In this document: positions 1-7,460 of the stretch, piece after piece
How the letters are laid out: every line of letters begins with the position of its first letter
Numbering within the stretch: the first letter of the stretch is position 1
From: Planctomicrobium sp.
GTDB taxonomy: Bacteria > Planctomycetota > Planctomycetia > Planctomycetales > Planctomycetaceae
Direction of reading: 5' to 3'
Assembly: GCA_029259835.1 (NCBI GenBank)
Contig: JAJDEL010000803.1
Span: 1-11,543, forward strand
Length of the DNA stretch: 11,543 nucleotides
Translations under genes and position numbers: made by a program
Notes under the pieces: generated by a model
The model's database searches: none
What the model was told of the DNA's origin: nothing
What the model saw: only the letters and a program-made list of their open reading frames with translations

Positions 1-1008
1 AGCCTCCGTCAATTTTAAGATCAGCTTCGATGGTAACCAGTTGTCTGCCGGGAGTTCGGCGACGGTTTGATATGCGCCGTTGACCGTCTTGGCGTAATCA
101 CCGATCCATGCAACGAATGATTTGTACGATTGATCGTTCGGATGCATTTTCAACCCACCCATATGGGAGACCGGGATTTTAGAAGAAGGATCTTCAAAGG
201 TTCCATCTGGATTCTTATGAGGCAGCTTCGAAGTTGGTTTTAAGATGAGCAAGCTATTACGGGGATTCTTCAGATCGAGGAGTGGCAAACTGGCTGAATC
301 GGTTTGGCTACTTGATGTGACGAGGAAGTCCAGAGTCTCTTCCGGAGTTTTTTCAAAAATATTGAGTCGCTGCATCCGGTCACCGTAGGTCTCCTTGAGT
401 TCCTTCTGCTTCTTGATGGCAACGGCATGACGTGGGTTTTCTGGATCGATCTCGTGAGGAGTGTGACACGGAAAACATCGCATCCGCTGTGACCAGATAT
501 TTCGGGCGAACGAGTCCACGATCCGGCTCTTGCGAGCATGGCGGATGACTCCGTCCGGAACGCTTGGTTTCGCATACTCATTTGCCGAAAGTTTTGGGAG
601 ATTGCGAAGCGTAGAGTCGTTACAGCACGCTTCGATCCAGGTCGCGAACGCTTGTTCTTCTTGCCGCCGCATTTTCTCATGGATCAGTTTCGCACCTTCG
701 TCCAGATCCTTCTTCCCCATTTGAATGAGCTTGAGGATTTTCGATTTTTGAGGAGAGTCGAGATCGATCAGCCCTTGATCTCGCAGCGATAAAAACGTTT
801 TCTCGTGGCTGGGCAGGATGTAGTTTTTTAAGTCAACACTCGCGAGGTGGCACTGCACGCAACTGGAGGGCTCCGCAGATCGAAAGATTGGAAGAATCCT
901 CTGGTTGAAGACATCTTCTGGTGAAGTTGTTTCTTCACCAAAACTGATAGTTTGAGGCATTGAGAGTGTCATCAGGAACAACAGGTTGAACATGCGAACG
1001 GTGCGCAT
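1..1008 (-). CDS. Secreted c-type cytochrome-like protein with two CXXCH motifs, C-terminus missing
   Basis: The frame is open without a stop from the ATG at 1008 to base 1, giving 336 residues; the C-terminus lies outside the window. The start is supported by AGGAG (minus strand, 1019-1015) six bases upstream. Residues 1-24 form a secretion signal (MRTVRM, then a run rich in Leu, Phe and Met). Two haem-attachment motifs are visible, CVQCH at residues 50-54 and CFPCH at 178-182, so the protein should carry two covalent haems outside the cytoplasm. Around the first motif, phrases such as ILPIFRSAEPSSCVQCH and DQGLIDLDSPQKSKIL resemble planctomycete PSCyt-type cytochrome domains. A segment near residues 256-303 (NSLLILKPTSKLPH, SHMGGLKMHPND) resembles the second half of such domains, and Met283 or Met288 might be axial ligands (inference). 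Planctomycete haem proteins of this kind often precede further domains, so more may follow. Redox partner and substrate are unknown. Confidence 0.85.
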   Translation of the reverse strand, partial: MRTVRMFNLLFLMTLSMPQTISFGEETTSPEDVFNQRILPIFRSAEPSSCVQCHLASVDLKNYILPSHEKTFLSLRDQGLIDLDSPQKSKILKLIQMGKKDLDEGAKLIHEKMRRQEEQAFATWIEACCNDSTLRNLPKLSANEYAKPSVPDGVIRHARKSRIVDSFARNIWSQRMRCFPCHTPHEIDPENPRHAVAIKKQKELKETYGDRMQRLNIFEKTPEETLDFLVTSSSQTDSASLPLLDLKNPRNSLLILKPTSKLPHKNPDGTFEDPSSKIPVSHMGGLKMHPNDQSYKSFVAWIGDYAKTVNGAYQTVAELPADNWLPSKLILKLTEA

Positions 1009-1014
1009 CGATGA

Positions 1015-1019
1015 CTCCT
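1015..1019 (-). promoter_or_regulatory. Ribosome binding site of the two-haem protein
   Basis: On the minus strand this reads AGGAG, six bases before the ATG at 1008. It decides the start in favour of that ATG over the in-frame Met at codon 6. Confidence 0.6.
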
Positions 1020-1126
1020 GGAAAGTGTTTCAAAAGAAAGTACGAAGAACTTATGTTGGAGATCGTATTCCGCACTGAGCGAAGTCGCTAGAGCAAACAC
1101 GATTCAGTTTGATTGGCCATGCCTTT

Positions 1127-1756
1127 TTACTGACACAATTCGACGACCAGGAATTGGTACGGCGTTGCCTGATATGCTTTGGCGAGTTTTAATAGAGTTC
1201 CCCAGCGTGTGTCGTGTTCCTCACGCGAGAGCTTTGGTCTTTCTTTCGGGAGATTTTCCAGAAGAGATTTCCGGATGATCATTGCCCGGACTTTTCTCAT
1301 GCGGAGGTTGTCGTCCACTTCACTCGTGAGGCAGATCACGAACTGCTCGCATGTAACCGGCAGTCCCAGGTCTTCACGCAATGCTCCCGTTGCGAACTGT
1401 TCGGAAATTTCATTGAGGACGGCATTGAGGTAATACCAGTAGTCTTTTTTTGGCAGGTCCAAGATGGGGTTTTCAAGAGTTGTTTTCTTTGCGGCGTCAA
1501 TGACTGTCTGGGCGGCTTTAGAATTCGGAAAAAGCAACTCGCAGCGAGTTTCTTCTAAGGTTCGCAGTTTCAGTTTGCCGTCTCGAATAATATTCAACGA
1601 GACATTCAGACGGTCGAAGAATTCGCGTTTCTCCCAATCTTTGGAGACCTTTCGTTTTCCGAAGAACCAACCAACGAGTATGAACCAGGCGGCAGTGATG
1701 ATGTTGACCCAGTGATCTTTGAGTCCATCGAGGAGAAGTTGAAGAAAATCAGTCAT
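1127..1756 (-). CDS. Unrecognised membrane-anchored protein, 209 residues
   Basis: I do not recognise a family. The ATG at 1756 is preferred to the TTG one codon upstream; neither has a clear ribosome binding site. Residues about 16-33 (HWVNIITAAWFILVGWFF) form one membrane segment close to the N-terminus. It is followed by a basic patch, GKRKVSKDWEKREFF, so the rest (about 170 residues) probably lies in the cytoplasm by the positive-inside rule. The soluble part is charged and looks largely helical, without obvious catalytic motifs; two Cys (in VTCEQFVICL) and a C-terminal Cys (VELCQ) are present. It is on the same strand as the haem protein, 118 bases upstream of it, so co-transcription is possible but not evident. 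It is divergent from sppA. The reading frame uses ordinary codons and has no frameshift sign. It might be a lineage-restricted membrane protein; function unknown. Confidence 0.75.
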   Translation of the reverse strand: MTDFLQLLLDGLKDHWVNIITAAWFILVGWFFGKRKVSKDWEKREFFDRLNVSLNIIRDGKLKLRTLEETRCELLFPNSKAAQTVIDAAKKTTLENPILDLPKKDYWYYLNAVLNEISEQFATGALREDLGLPVTCEQFVICLTSEVDDNLRMRKVRAMIIRKSLLENLPKERPKLSREEHDTRWGTLLKLAKAYQATPYQFLVVELCQ

Positions 1757-1893
1757 CAATCGATACCATCGTTCATGTGTTTTGGAGCGAAACCCATCAC
1801 CAGAGAGACACAGCTTATCAATTTCTGGTTCAAGACGAGGACAACGTTTTTCTTAAAGATCAGTCGAACTTGAGAAAACGCGGAAAAGACCGG

Positions 1894-1923
1894 TTGTCAA
1901 TCGGCACTCTCCTGCCTCACAAT
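1894..1923 (+). promoter_or_regulatory. Tentative promoter for sppA in the divergent gap
   Basis: TTGTCA at 1894-1899 (five of six to the sigma-70 -35 consensus) is followed after 18 bases by CACAAT at 1918-1923 (four of six to -10). It lies about 77 bases before the sppA ATG in the 243-base gap 1757-1999 between two divergent genes. Planctomycete promoters are poorly described, so this is a weak call. Apart from this the gap shows only a GTG-started frame (1777-1995) with no coding character. Confidence 0.2.
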
Positions 1924-1999
1924 AGTAAAGAGCTTCGACACTCGCTAGATTTTGGTCGATCAAGACTCGTTAACTTTGCTTTCCCTGGAGAATGATTCA

Positions 2000-3817
2000 A
2001 TGGATTTCCGCCGCTTCGTTTGTTCAGCAATAGTATTATTGCTGGCTTGCACTACTTTGCCTGTCTCCGCTCAGGAGAAAAAAGATGAGAACAAGAAGCC
2101 CGGAACAGTGGCTGTCTTTGAACTTGGCAGCCCGATTACTGACAAGCCAACCCCGGATGATCCGATCTTCGGAAGCGTTGGCGGTGAATCTCTGCGGTCA
2201 TTCATCGGAAGAATGAAGAAAGCGAGCGAAGATGATGCAGTGGCTGCCATCGTCCTGCTTGGGAAAAGTTCGCTCGGAAATGCCCAAGTTGAAGAAATGG
2301 CGGCAGCGATTCGGGATGCTGCGGAGAAAAAACCGGTCTACGCTCATACGGATTCTCTCACGACAACTTCCTATGCAACGATCAGTGGGGCGAGTCGAAT
2401 CTGCGTCTCTCCAACCGGAGATGTTTGGGTCAACGGGATTTACGGAGAGAAGATGTACCTCCGGGGATTGTTCGATCTGCTGGGAATTCAGCCAGACTTC
2501 CTGACGTGTGGAACTCACAAAAGCGCAGCCGAAATGTTTATGCGAACAGGACCGAGTGAACATGCTCAGGAAATGGAAAAGTGGCTTTACGATGGAATCT
2601 ACGACAGTCTGAAATCGACGATTGCAAAAGGTCGCGACGTTGATGTAGATCAGGTTGAGAAATGGATTAACCAGGGGATGTTCTCTTCAGAGACGGCGAA
2701 GGAAGCTGGGCTCACGGACGCCGTGCAAACGCGAGAGCAATTAACTGATTTTGTCAAAAAACAACATGGCGTGACGGTCAAGTTTGACAAGAAATATGCA
2801 AAGAAGTCTGGGCTTGATATCGATCTGAACAATCCCTTTGCAGCGTTTCAGCTTTGGGCACAAATTCTCTCCGGTCCGAAGCAACGCCGTTCGACAAAAG
2901 ATTCTATCGCCATCGTACATATCGATGGAGCGATCTATCTGGGGAAGAAGACTCCCTCGCCATTCGGGGCAACAGAAGGTGCCTACAGTGAGACAATTCG
3001 TAAGGCGCTAGGAAGTCTCGCAGCAGAGCCAAGGGTGCGCGGCGTCGTGATTCGCGTCAATTCACCTGGTGGATCGGCGACTGCCAGTGAAATCATGTTA
3101 CAGGCAATTATGGAACTTCAGAAGAAGAAACCAGTCGTCGTTTCGATGGGCAACTATGCAGCCAGCGGAGGCTACTACGTTTCCTGCCGTGCGAATCGAG
3201 TCTTCGCGAATCCGAATACGATTACCGGCTCGATTGGAGTCGTTGCCGGGAAACTGGCAACGGCGAATATGTGGAACCGCATCGGCGTCAACTTCGAAGC
3301 TGTTGAACGAGGAGATAAGGCCGGGATTTTGTATTCCTCGAAACCATTCAAACCTGCTGATCGCGATGAACTTCAATCGTGGATGGATTCAATTTATGAA
3401 GTCTTCAAAGATCACGTGACCGACGGACGCAAAGATAAACTCTCCAAAGATATCGAGGAAATCGCCGGTGGTCGCGTCTATACCGGAACTCAAGCTCTGG
3501 AGTTGGGACTGGTTGACGAACTCGGAACACTTGACGATGCGATTGATTACCTCGTCGCTGACTTGAAGTTGAAAGACTACGAAATTCGCACTGTTCCACG
3601 TGCACAAAGTCTGTTTGAAACGATGTTTGAAGACATCTCACCACAGAAGCAGGGCAACGATAAGCGGCTTTCGCTTGGTCTTTGGTCAGCGATGGAGCCA
3701 ACGCTGAAACAACTCGATCCGGAACGTGTTCGTATGGTTCAGGAAGCACTGATGCAGCTTGATTTCCTTGCTGAAGAGAGAGTCATGCTGACGATTCCGG
3801 TCATGCGAATTCGGTAA
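2000..3817 (+). CDS. sppA: Signal peptide peptidase SppA, two-domain S49 serine protease
   Basis: A 605-residue protein, close to the 618 of E. coli SppA. It should cleave leftover signal peptides and small membrane-bound peptides at the outer face of the inner membrane. The ATG at 2000 has GGAGAA at 1987-1992, seven bases upstream; a longer frame from a TTG at 1952 adds 16 residues that would spoil the signal sequence. Residues 1-24 are a signal peptide or anchor (MDFRRFVCSAIVLLLACTTL, then VSA-Q). Two tandem S49 domains follow, roughly 35-265 and 290-520. The dyad is visible: Lys174 in CGTHKSAAEMF, matching Lys209 of the E. coli GKYKSAVEPF motif, and the nucleophile Ser389 in NYAASGGYYVS, matching Ser409. 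The oxyanion region (RVNSPGGSATASE) and the TITGSIGV segment are intact. The tail after about 520 is unassigned. The gene stands alone, with divergent and palindromic boundaries, and looks functional. Confidence 0.93.
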   Translation: MDFRRFVCSAIVLLLACTTLPVSAQEKKDENKKPGTVAVFELGSPITDKPTPDDPIFGSVGGESLRSFIGRMKKASEDDAVAAIVLLGKSSLGNAQVEEMAAAIRDAAEKKPVYAHTDSLTTTSYATISGASRICVSPTGDVWVNGIYGEKMYLRGLFDLLGIQPDFLTCGTHKSAAEMFMRTGPSEHAQEMEKWLYDGIYDSLKSTIAKGRDVDVDQVEKWINQGMFSSETAKEAGLTDAVQTREQLTDFVKKQHGVTVKFDKKYAKKSGLDIDLNNPFAAFQLWAQILSGPKQRRSTKDSIAIVHIDGAIYLGKKTPSPFGATEGAYSETIRKALGSLAAEPRVRGVVIRVNSPGGSATASEIMLQAIMELQKKKPVVVSMGNYAASGGYYVSCRANRVFANPNTITGSIGVVAGKLATANMWNRIGVNFEAVERGDKAGILYSSKPFKPADRDELQSWMDSIYEVFKDHVTDGRKDKLSKDIEEIAGGRVYTGTQALELGLVDELGTLDDAIDYLVADLKLKDYEIRTVPRAQSLFETMFEDISPQKQGNDKRLSLGLWSAMEPTLKQLDPERVRMVQEALMQLDFLAEERVMLTIPVMRIR

Positions 3818-3853
3818 TATCCTGCTCATCAATAAGTTTCTGTTTCTGCGCTT

Positions 3854-3878
3854 CGCCGCACACTTAAAGTGTGCGGCG
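3854..3878. repeat. Perfect palindrome with 12-base arms, possible terminator or dispersed repeat
   Basis: CGCCGCACACTT (3854-3865), one central A (3866), then its exact reverse complement AAGTGTGCGGCG (3867-3878). As RNA it would give a GC-rich hairpin of about ten pairs with loop TTAAA. It lies 36 bases after the sppA stop and 34 before the DUF493 ATG. No T run follows directly (the next T4 is about 18 bases on), so it is not a standard intrinsic terminator, although it could stall or end sppA transcription. Its symmetry also fits a REP-like dispersed element. I see no second copy in the window. Confidence 0.6.
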
Positions 3879-3912
3879 CACTATTGATCTCGTCTACTTT
3901 TGAGTTTCATTC

Positions 3913-4200
3913 ATGTCCGATGAACTTCCAAATGTCGAACTACTCGAGTCAGTTCATTCTTTCCCGTGCATTTTTCGATTCAAAGTGATCGGAGCGGCGA
4001 GCGAGAATTTCTCCGAGCGTGTCCTTGCGGCGGTTTGCGCGGAACTCGCAGAAGAGATTGAACCGTCGTTCACAACACGTACAACCTCTGGTGGTCGGCA
4101 TGTCAGCGTGACCGTGGAACCAGAAATGCAAAACGCAGATCACGTGATCGCGGTCTACGCCCGCCTGCGAGTTCTTGAAGGGCTTGTGATGTTGATGTAA
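3913..4200 (+). CDS. DUF493 (YbeD-like, UPF0250) small protein
   Basis: A complete 95-residue protein, slightly longer than E. coli YbeD (87). The family has a small ACT-like alpha/beta fold, and its function is not established. The family pattern is visible in order: FPCIFRFKVIG at residues about 17-27, matching FPTPFTYKVMG of YbeD; a central helix (FSERVLAAVCAELAEEI); the strand pattern TTSGGRHVSVTVEPE at 58-72, matching the KGNYHSVSITI segment; then ADHVIAVYARLRVLEGLVMLM, matching the final helix and strand with the usual hydrophobic end. The ATG at 3913 is preceded by no clear Shine-Dalgarno sequence, which is not unusual in planctomycetes. It lies 95 bases after sppA across a palindrome and 106 bases before the esterase gene, so it may be its own unit. 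No catalytic residues are expected or seen. Confidence 0.85.
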   Translation: MSDELPNVELLESVHSFPCIFRFKVIGAASENFSERVLAAVCAELAEEIEPSFTTRTTSGGRHVSVTVEPEMQNADHVIAVYARLRVLEGLVMLM

Positions 4201-4258
4201 TTGTTTGTGTACTGGTTCGACGAACAGATTCGCAGAAACTAACATCACGGCTAATCAG

Positions 4259-4276
4259 CTCTGAAATGATTCAGAG
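4259..4276. promoter_or_regulatory. Dyad CTCTGAA-ATGA-TTCAGAG upstream of the esterase
   Basis: Perfect 7-base arms (4259-4265 and 4270-4276) around a 4-base centre, ending 30 bases before the preferred esterase ATG. The position fits an operator near the transcription start or a leader hairpin. No regulator gene is in the window to match it. Confidence 0.3.
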
Positions 4277-4306
4277 AGAAATATCCTGACACGAGAGATG
4301 ACATCC

Positions 4307-5722
4307 ATGAAGAAGATTTTTCAATTTACGGTAGCGGGCTTTTCGCTTTTGGCATTGCTTTCGAGTACATCCCTGGCAGAGTTGAAGCTGCCATCGATCA
4401 TCGGGGAAGGCATGGTCTTGCAACGAGACCAGCAAGTTCCGATTTGGGGCTGGGATGATGCTGGCACGGAGGTACAGGTTTCTATCGAAGGTCAGAAGGT
4501 CTCGGCGAAAGCAGATGCAGAAGGAAGATGGCTCGTCAACTTGAAACCACTCAAGGCAGGCGGTCCATATGCAATGACCATCGCCGGTTCGAGTGAAGCT
4601 GCATTTAAGAATGTCGCTGTCGGTGAAGTTTGGCTCTGTTCCGGTCAGTCAAACATGGAATGGACCGTCAATAGTTCAGACAATCCGCAAGAGGAAAAAG
4701 CGGCTGCGAATTATCCGATGATTCGTCACATCAAAATTCCTCACGTTCCAATGGCAACTCCACAAGACAATGTTGCTTCTGGTGGTTGGCAAGAGACGAC
4801 TCCAGAAACCGTTGGAAACTTCACTGGAGTGGGATTCTTCTTCGGTCGACATTTACACAATGAACTGAACGTTCCTATTGGACTGATTGGCTCCAACTGG
4901 GGCGGAACGCGGATTGAGCCTTGGACTCCACCGGTTGGTTTCAAGCATGTGCCTGCTCTGAAGTCGATAGCCGACAAGCTCGACGAGTACCCACAAAAGA
5001 AAGCCGATGGCGGTATCAATCATCAATCCCCCCTGGCACTCTACAATGGAATGATCGCGCCGCTTGTGCCATACAAAATTCGCGGCGCGATTTGGTATCA
5101 GGGAGAATCAAATCGCGGCGAAGGAATGCTGTACTTCGAAAAAATGAAGGCACTCATCGTTGGCTGGAGATCGATTTGGAACGATTCCGAAATGCCGTTT
5201 TATTTTGTGCAGTTAGCTCCGTTTACATATGGCGGAAGTGAGACATCCTTGGCTGATATTTGGGAAGCTCAAACAGAGACACTCTCTGTGCCGAACACCG
5301 GCATGGCGGTCACAGTCGACATCGGCAACATTAAAGATATTCATCCTCGTAATAAACAAGACGTTGGTAAGCGACTCGCGCTCTGGGCACTTGCAAAGGA
5401 TTATGGAAAGAAAGATCTCGTTTATTCGGGACCGCTCTACAAGTCAATGAAAGTTGTAGACGCTGCGATTCGATTGGAATTCAATCATGTCGGCGATGGT
5501 CTAACAACCCGCGATGGCAAGGCTCCGTCGCATTTCCAGGTTGCAGGCGCAGATGGCAACTATGTTGAAGCTCAAGCAAAGATCGATGGTAATTCCGTCG
5601 TTGTGCATGCTGATTCAGTAAAGAATCCAAAATCGGTTCGATACGCCTGGCATCAACTTGCTGAGCCGAATCTGTCTAATAAAAACGGTCTCCCAGCCTC
5701 TCCGTTCCGCGCTGGCGAATAA
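4307..5722 (+). CDS. Exported sialate O-acetylesterase-type (SASA) SGNH esterase
   Basis: A 471-residue secreted esterase that should remove acetyl groups from sialic acid or from acetylated polysaccharides; planctomycetes carry many of these and the substrate cannot be told. The ATG at 4307 gives a clean signal peptide (MKKIFQFTVAGFSLLAL, then LSSTSLA) and has GAGAGA at 4293-4298; another ATG at 4298 would add three residues. An N-terminal beta-rich region (about 25-105) precedes the SGNH core. Family motifs run in order: GEVWLCSGQSNMEW with nucleophile Ser115, GLIGSNWGGTRIEPW (oxyanion Gly/Asn region), IWYQGESN, FYFVQLAPF, and DIHP with Asp344 and His346 completing the triad. A C-terminal beta-sandwich ends in the typical GLPASPFR. 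Nothing is truncated. A strong terminator follows at once, so it does not obviously share a transcript with the next gene, though both may serve glycan breakdown. Confidence 0.92.
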   Translation: MKKIFQFTVAGFSLLALLSSTSLAELKLPSIIGEGMVLQRDQQVPIWGWDDAGTEVQVSIEGQKVSAKADAEGRWLVNLKPLKAGGPYAMTIAGSSEAAFKNVAVGEVWLCSGQSNMEWTVNSSDNPQEEKAAANYPMIRHIKIPHVPMATPQDNVASGGWQETTPETVGNFTGVGFFFGRHLHNELNVPIGLIGSNWGGTRIEPWTPPVGFKHVPALKSIADKLDEYPQKKADGGINHQSPLALYNGMIAPLVPYKIRGAIWYQGESNRGEGMLYFEKMKALIVGWRSIWNDSEMPFYFVQLAPFTYGGSETSLADIWEAQTETLSVPNTGMAVTVDIGNIKDIHPRNKQDVGKRLALWALAKDYGKKDLVYSGPLYKSMKVVDAAIRLEFNHVGDGLTTRDGKAPSHFQVAGADGNYVEAQAKIDGNSVVVHADSVKNPKSVRYAWHQLAEPNLSNKNGLPASPFRAGE

Positions 5723-5735
5723 TGCTATCTTGTTC

Positions 5736-5774
5736 GACCCGCCCCTTTGCAACATTAAGGGGTGGGTCTTTTTT
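5736..5774 (+). terminator. Intrinsic terminator after the esterase gene
   Basis: Stem GACCCGCCCCTT (5736-5747) pairs with AAGGGGTGGGTC (5757-5768), giving 12 pairs including one G-U, around a 9-base loop. Six T residues follow directly at 5769-5774. It begins 13 bases after the esterase stop. Confidence 0.92.
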
Positions 5775-5890
5775 CGGACGCTTTCGGTGAGAAAATCGTT
5801 ATTGTGGGCAATTCGTTGGTGTTTCACCCGCAAATTGAGCGAGTTCGACACGTCTTACCCCACTGAATGAGCCGAAGAATCGAAAACGCA

Positions 5891-5919
5891 TTGTGCGTCA
5901 TGTCTCTCGGACATAAGAT
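5891..5919 (+). promoter_or_regulatory. Tentative promoter and small dyad before the four-gene cluster
   Basis: TTGTGC (5891-5896) and TAAGAT (5914-5919) are spaced by 17 bases, 40 bases before the DUF1501 ATG. The match to sigma-70 consensus is only three and four of six. The spacer contains a small inverted repeat, ATGTC-TCTCG-GACAT (5900-5914), where a regulator could bind. The gap 5723-5958 otherwise holds the terminator and no gene. Confidence 0.2.
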
Positions 5920-5958
5920 TATATTGACCGAATATTGCCGACTTGGAGATTGTTGACG

Positions 5959-7404
5959 ATGGCCACGAACTCTCATTCTACTCACGCGTTTTCCCACTGG
6001 AATCCGCTGACGAGCGATGGTGTTGTCGTACGGAGTCGCCGGAATATTTTGAAGGCTGGGCTGGCGGGTGTTGCGGGGTTGTCTCTTCCAGCGTTATTGC
6101 AAGCTAAAGAGCAAGCCACAGCATTAGGAAAACCGTTGTCGCGAAAGAGTGTCATTCTTCTATGGATGACCGGTGGTCCCAGCCACATCGATACCTGGGA
6201 TATGAAACCAGAGAGACCGTACATCAACCGAGGGCCATTTTCTCCGATAGAGACTGCCGTACCGGGAATTCAAATCTGCGAGCATCTGCCGAAGCAAGCG
6301 GCGATGATGGAAGACTTCACCATCATCCGTTCTGTCGATTGCCGCAAGAGTAGCCATCAACCGAATCAAGTGATGCAAACCGGGCACCGTGAAGCGGCGC
6401 CACGATCGAATCCGAAAGGGGACCGCTATCCCGCAATCGGTTCCATCGTCGCCAAACACCACGGAGCAAACGTTGCAGGCATGCCTCCTTATGTTGTGTT
6501 CCAAAAACATCCGACGCATGTCGCCTGGGGCGGTTGGCTCGGCAGAGAGTTTGATCCGTTCGATGGAAACAAGGCGGCAATTTTGCCCAGACTGGATTTG
6601 CTCGGCAAGCCTGTCGGCGGAACTTCTGGAGCCCAACTCTTTGGGATGCCGACTGGGTTGACTCACGAGCGGCTCTTCAAGCGTCGTGAGTTAATGAAGG
6701 ACCTCGACGAGATGCAGCGTGGTCTTGATCAGGGAGATGCAATGAACGCACTCGATGCGTACGGACAGCAAGCATATCAAATGCTGCTCGGCGGCGACGC
6801 ACGCAAGGCGTTTGATCTTTCGCGCGAAGACCCTGCCGTACGAGCGCGGTATGGAGATCACTTGTGGTGCCAACAGGCATTGCTCGCTCGGCGACTGGTC
6901 GAATCAGGCGTCAGTTTTGTGACGATTGACATGAGCTACCACACCGCTTCCGGAACCTGGGACAATCATGGAATTCCTGGCGGTGTTTATGGAGGAATCA
7001 CCACCGGTCTCGGTAAGATTTTACCGACCTTCGATCACCTTCATACGACGCTCGTCGCTGATCTCAAAGAGCGAGGTTTGCTGGATGAAACGCTTGTCAT
7101 CGCGATGGGTGAATTCGGGCGAACTCCAAACATGGGAACACAGAAGAGTACCGATGGTAGAAACCACTGGCCGATCGTCATGTCAATGTCCCTCGCAGGT
7201 GGAGGACTTCGGCACGGGCAAGTCATCGGGGCATCAACGAACGATGGTGGCGAGATTAAAGATCGTCCTGTGAAGCCGGGCGACTTGGCAGCGACGATCT
7301 ATCGTCACATGGGCGTGCCGGTTGAAGTGATGTTCGAAGACGACCGTAACCGCCCCACTTTCGCCGTCGCGGAAAACGGTCAACCGCTTGCCGAGTTGTT
7401 TTAA
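5959..7404 (+). CDS. Tat-exported DUF1501 protein
   Basis: A complete 481-residue member of DUF1501, a family expanded in planctomycetes and related to the alkaline phosphatase/sulfatase fold; no reaction is established. The ATG at 5959 has GGAGA at 5945-5949, nine bases upstream; a longer frame starts at TTG 5935. A twin-arginine signal is visible: SRRNILKAG at residues 26-34, a hydrophobic stretch LAGVAGLSLPALL, and likely cleavage after LQA (residue 49). It is preceded by about 24 residues that form the long n-region usual for these proteins. Family motifs include LLWMTGGPSHIDTWDMKP (about 66-83), ARRLVESGVSFVTIDM, AMGEFGRTPNMG, GRNHWP and the closing PGDLAATIYRHMGVP. His and Asp in GGPSHIDTWD, and His in NHWP, may be metal ligands by analogy with the fold (inference). 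It usually pairs with DUF1549/DUF1553 haem proteins; here it heads a different set. It is first of four closely spaced genes. Confidence 0.92.
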   Translation: MATNSHSTHAFSHWNPLTSDGVVVRSRRNILKAGLAGVAGLSLPALLQAKEQATALGKPLSRKSVILLWMTGGPSHIDTWDMKPERPYINRGPFSPIETAVPGIQICEHLPKQAAMMEDFTIIRSVDCRKSSHQPNQVMQTGHREAAPRSNPKGDRYPAIGSIVAKHHGANVAGMPPYVVFQKHPTHVAWGGWLGREFDPFDGNKAAILPRLDLLGKPVGGTSGAQLFGMPTGLTHERLFKRRELMKDLDEMQRGLDQGDAMNALDAYGQQAYQMLLGGDARKAFDLSREDPAVRARYGDHLWCQQALLARRLVESGVSFVTIDMSYHTASGTWDNHGIPGGVYGGITTGLGKILPTFDHLHTTLVADLKERGLLDETLVIAMGEFGRTPNMGTQKSTDGRNHWPIVMSMSLAGGGLRHGQVIGASTNDGGEIKDRPVKPGDLAATIYRHMGVPVEVMFEDDRNRPTFAVAENGQPLAELF

Positions 7405-7460
7405 AATTCTGGTGAGTGTCGTTTCTCTTCGCGAACGCCTGATGTCCTTCTGAGTTTAAA

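Noticed and set aside
270..680. 136-residue minus-strand frame
   Set aside because: It is a shadow of the two-haem gene, whose frame is open without a stop over the full 1008 bases and has clear motifs.
1777..1995. 72-residue GTG-started frame in the gap before sppA
   Set aside because: No ribosome binding site, no family likeness, and it runs into the sppA leader; it is probably chance.
5802..5833. TTGTGGG / CCCGCAA pairing after the esterase terminator
   Set aside because: Seven pairs with a G-U and an 18-base loop, competing with a smaller GGTG-TTT-CACC hairpin; no context for a structured RNA.
5658..5870. 70-residue frame across the esterase end and terminator
   Set aside because: It overlaps a real gene and reads straight through the intrinsic terminator.
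7428..7435. TTCGCGAA palindrome between DUF1501 and the oxygenase gene
   Set aside because: An 8-base palindrome is expected by chance at this scale and nothing else supports a site.
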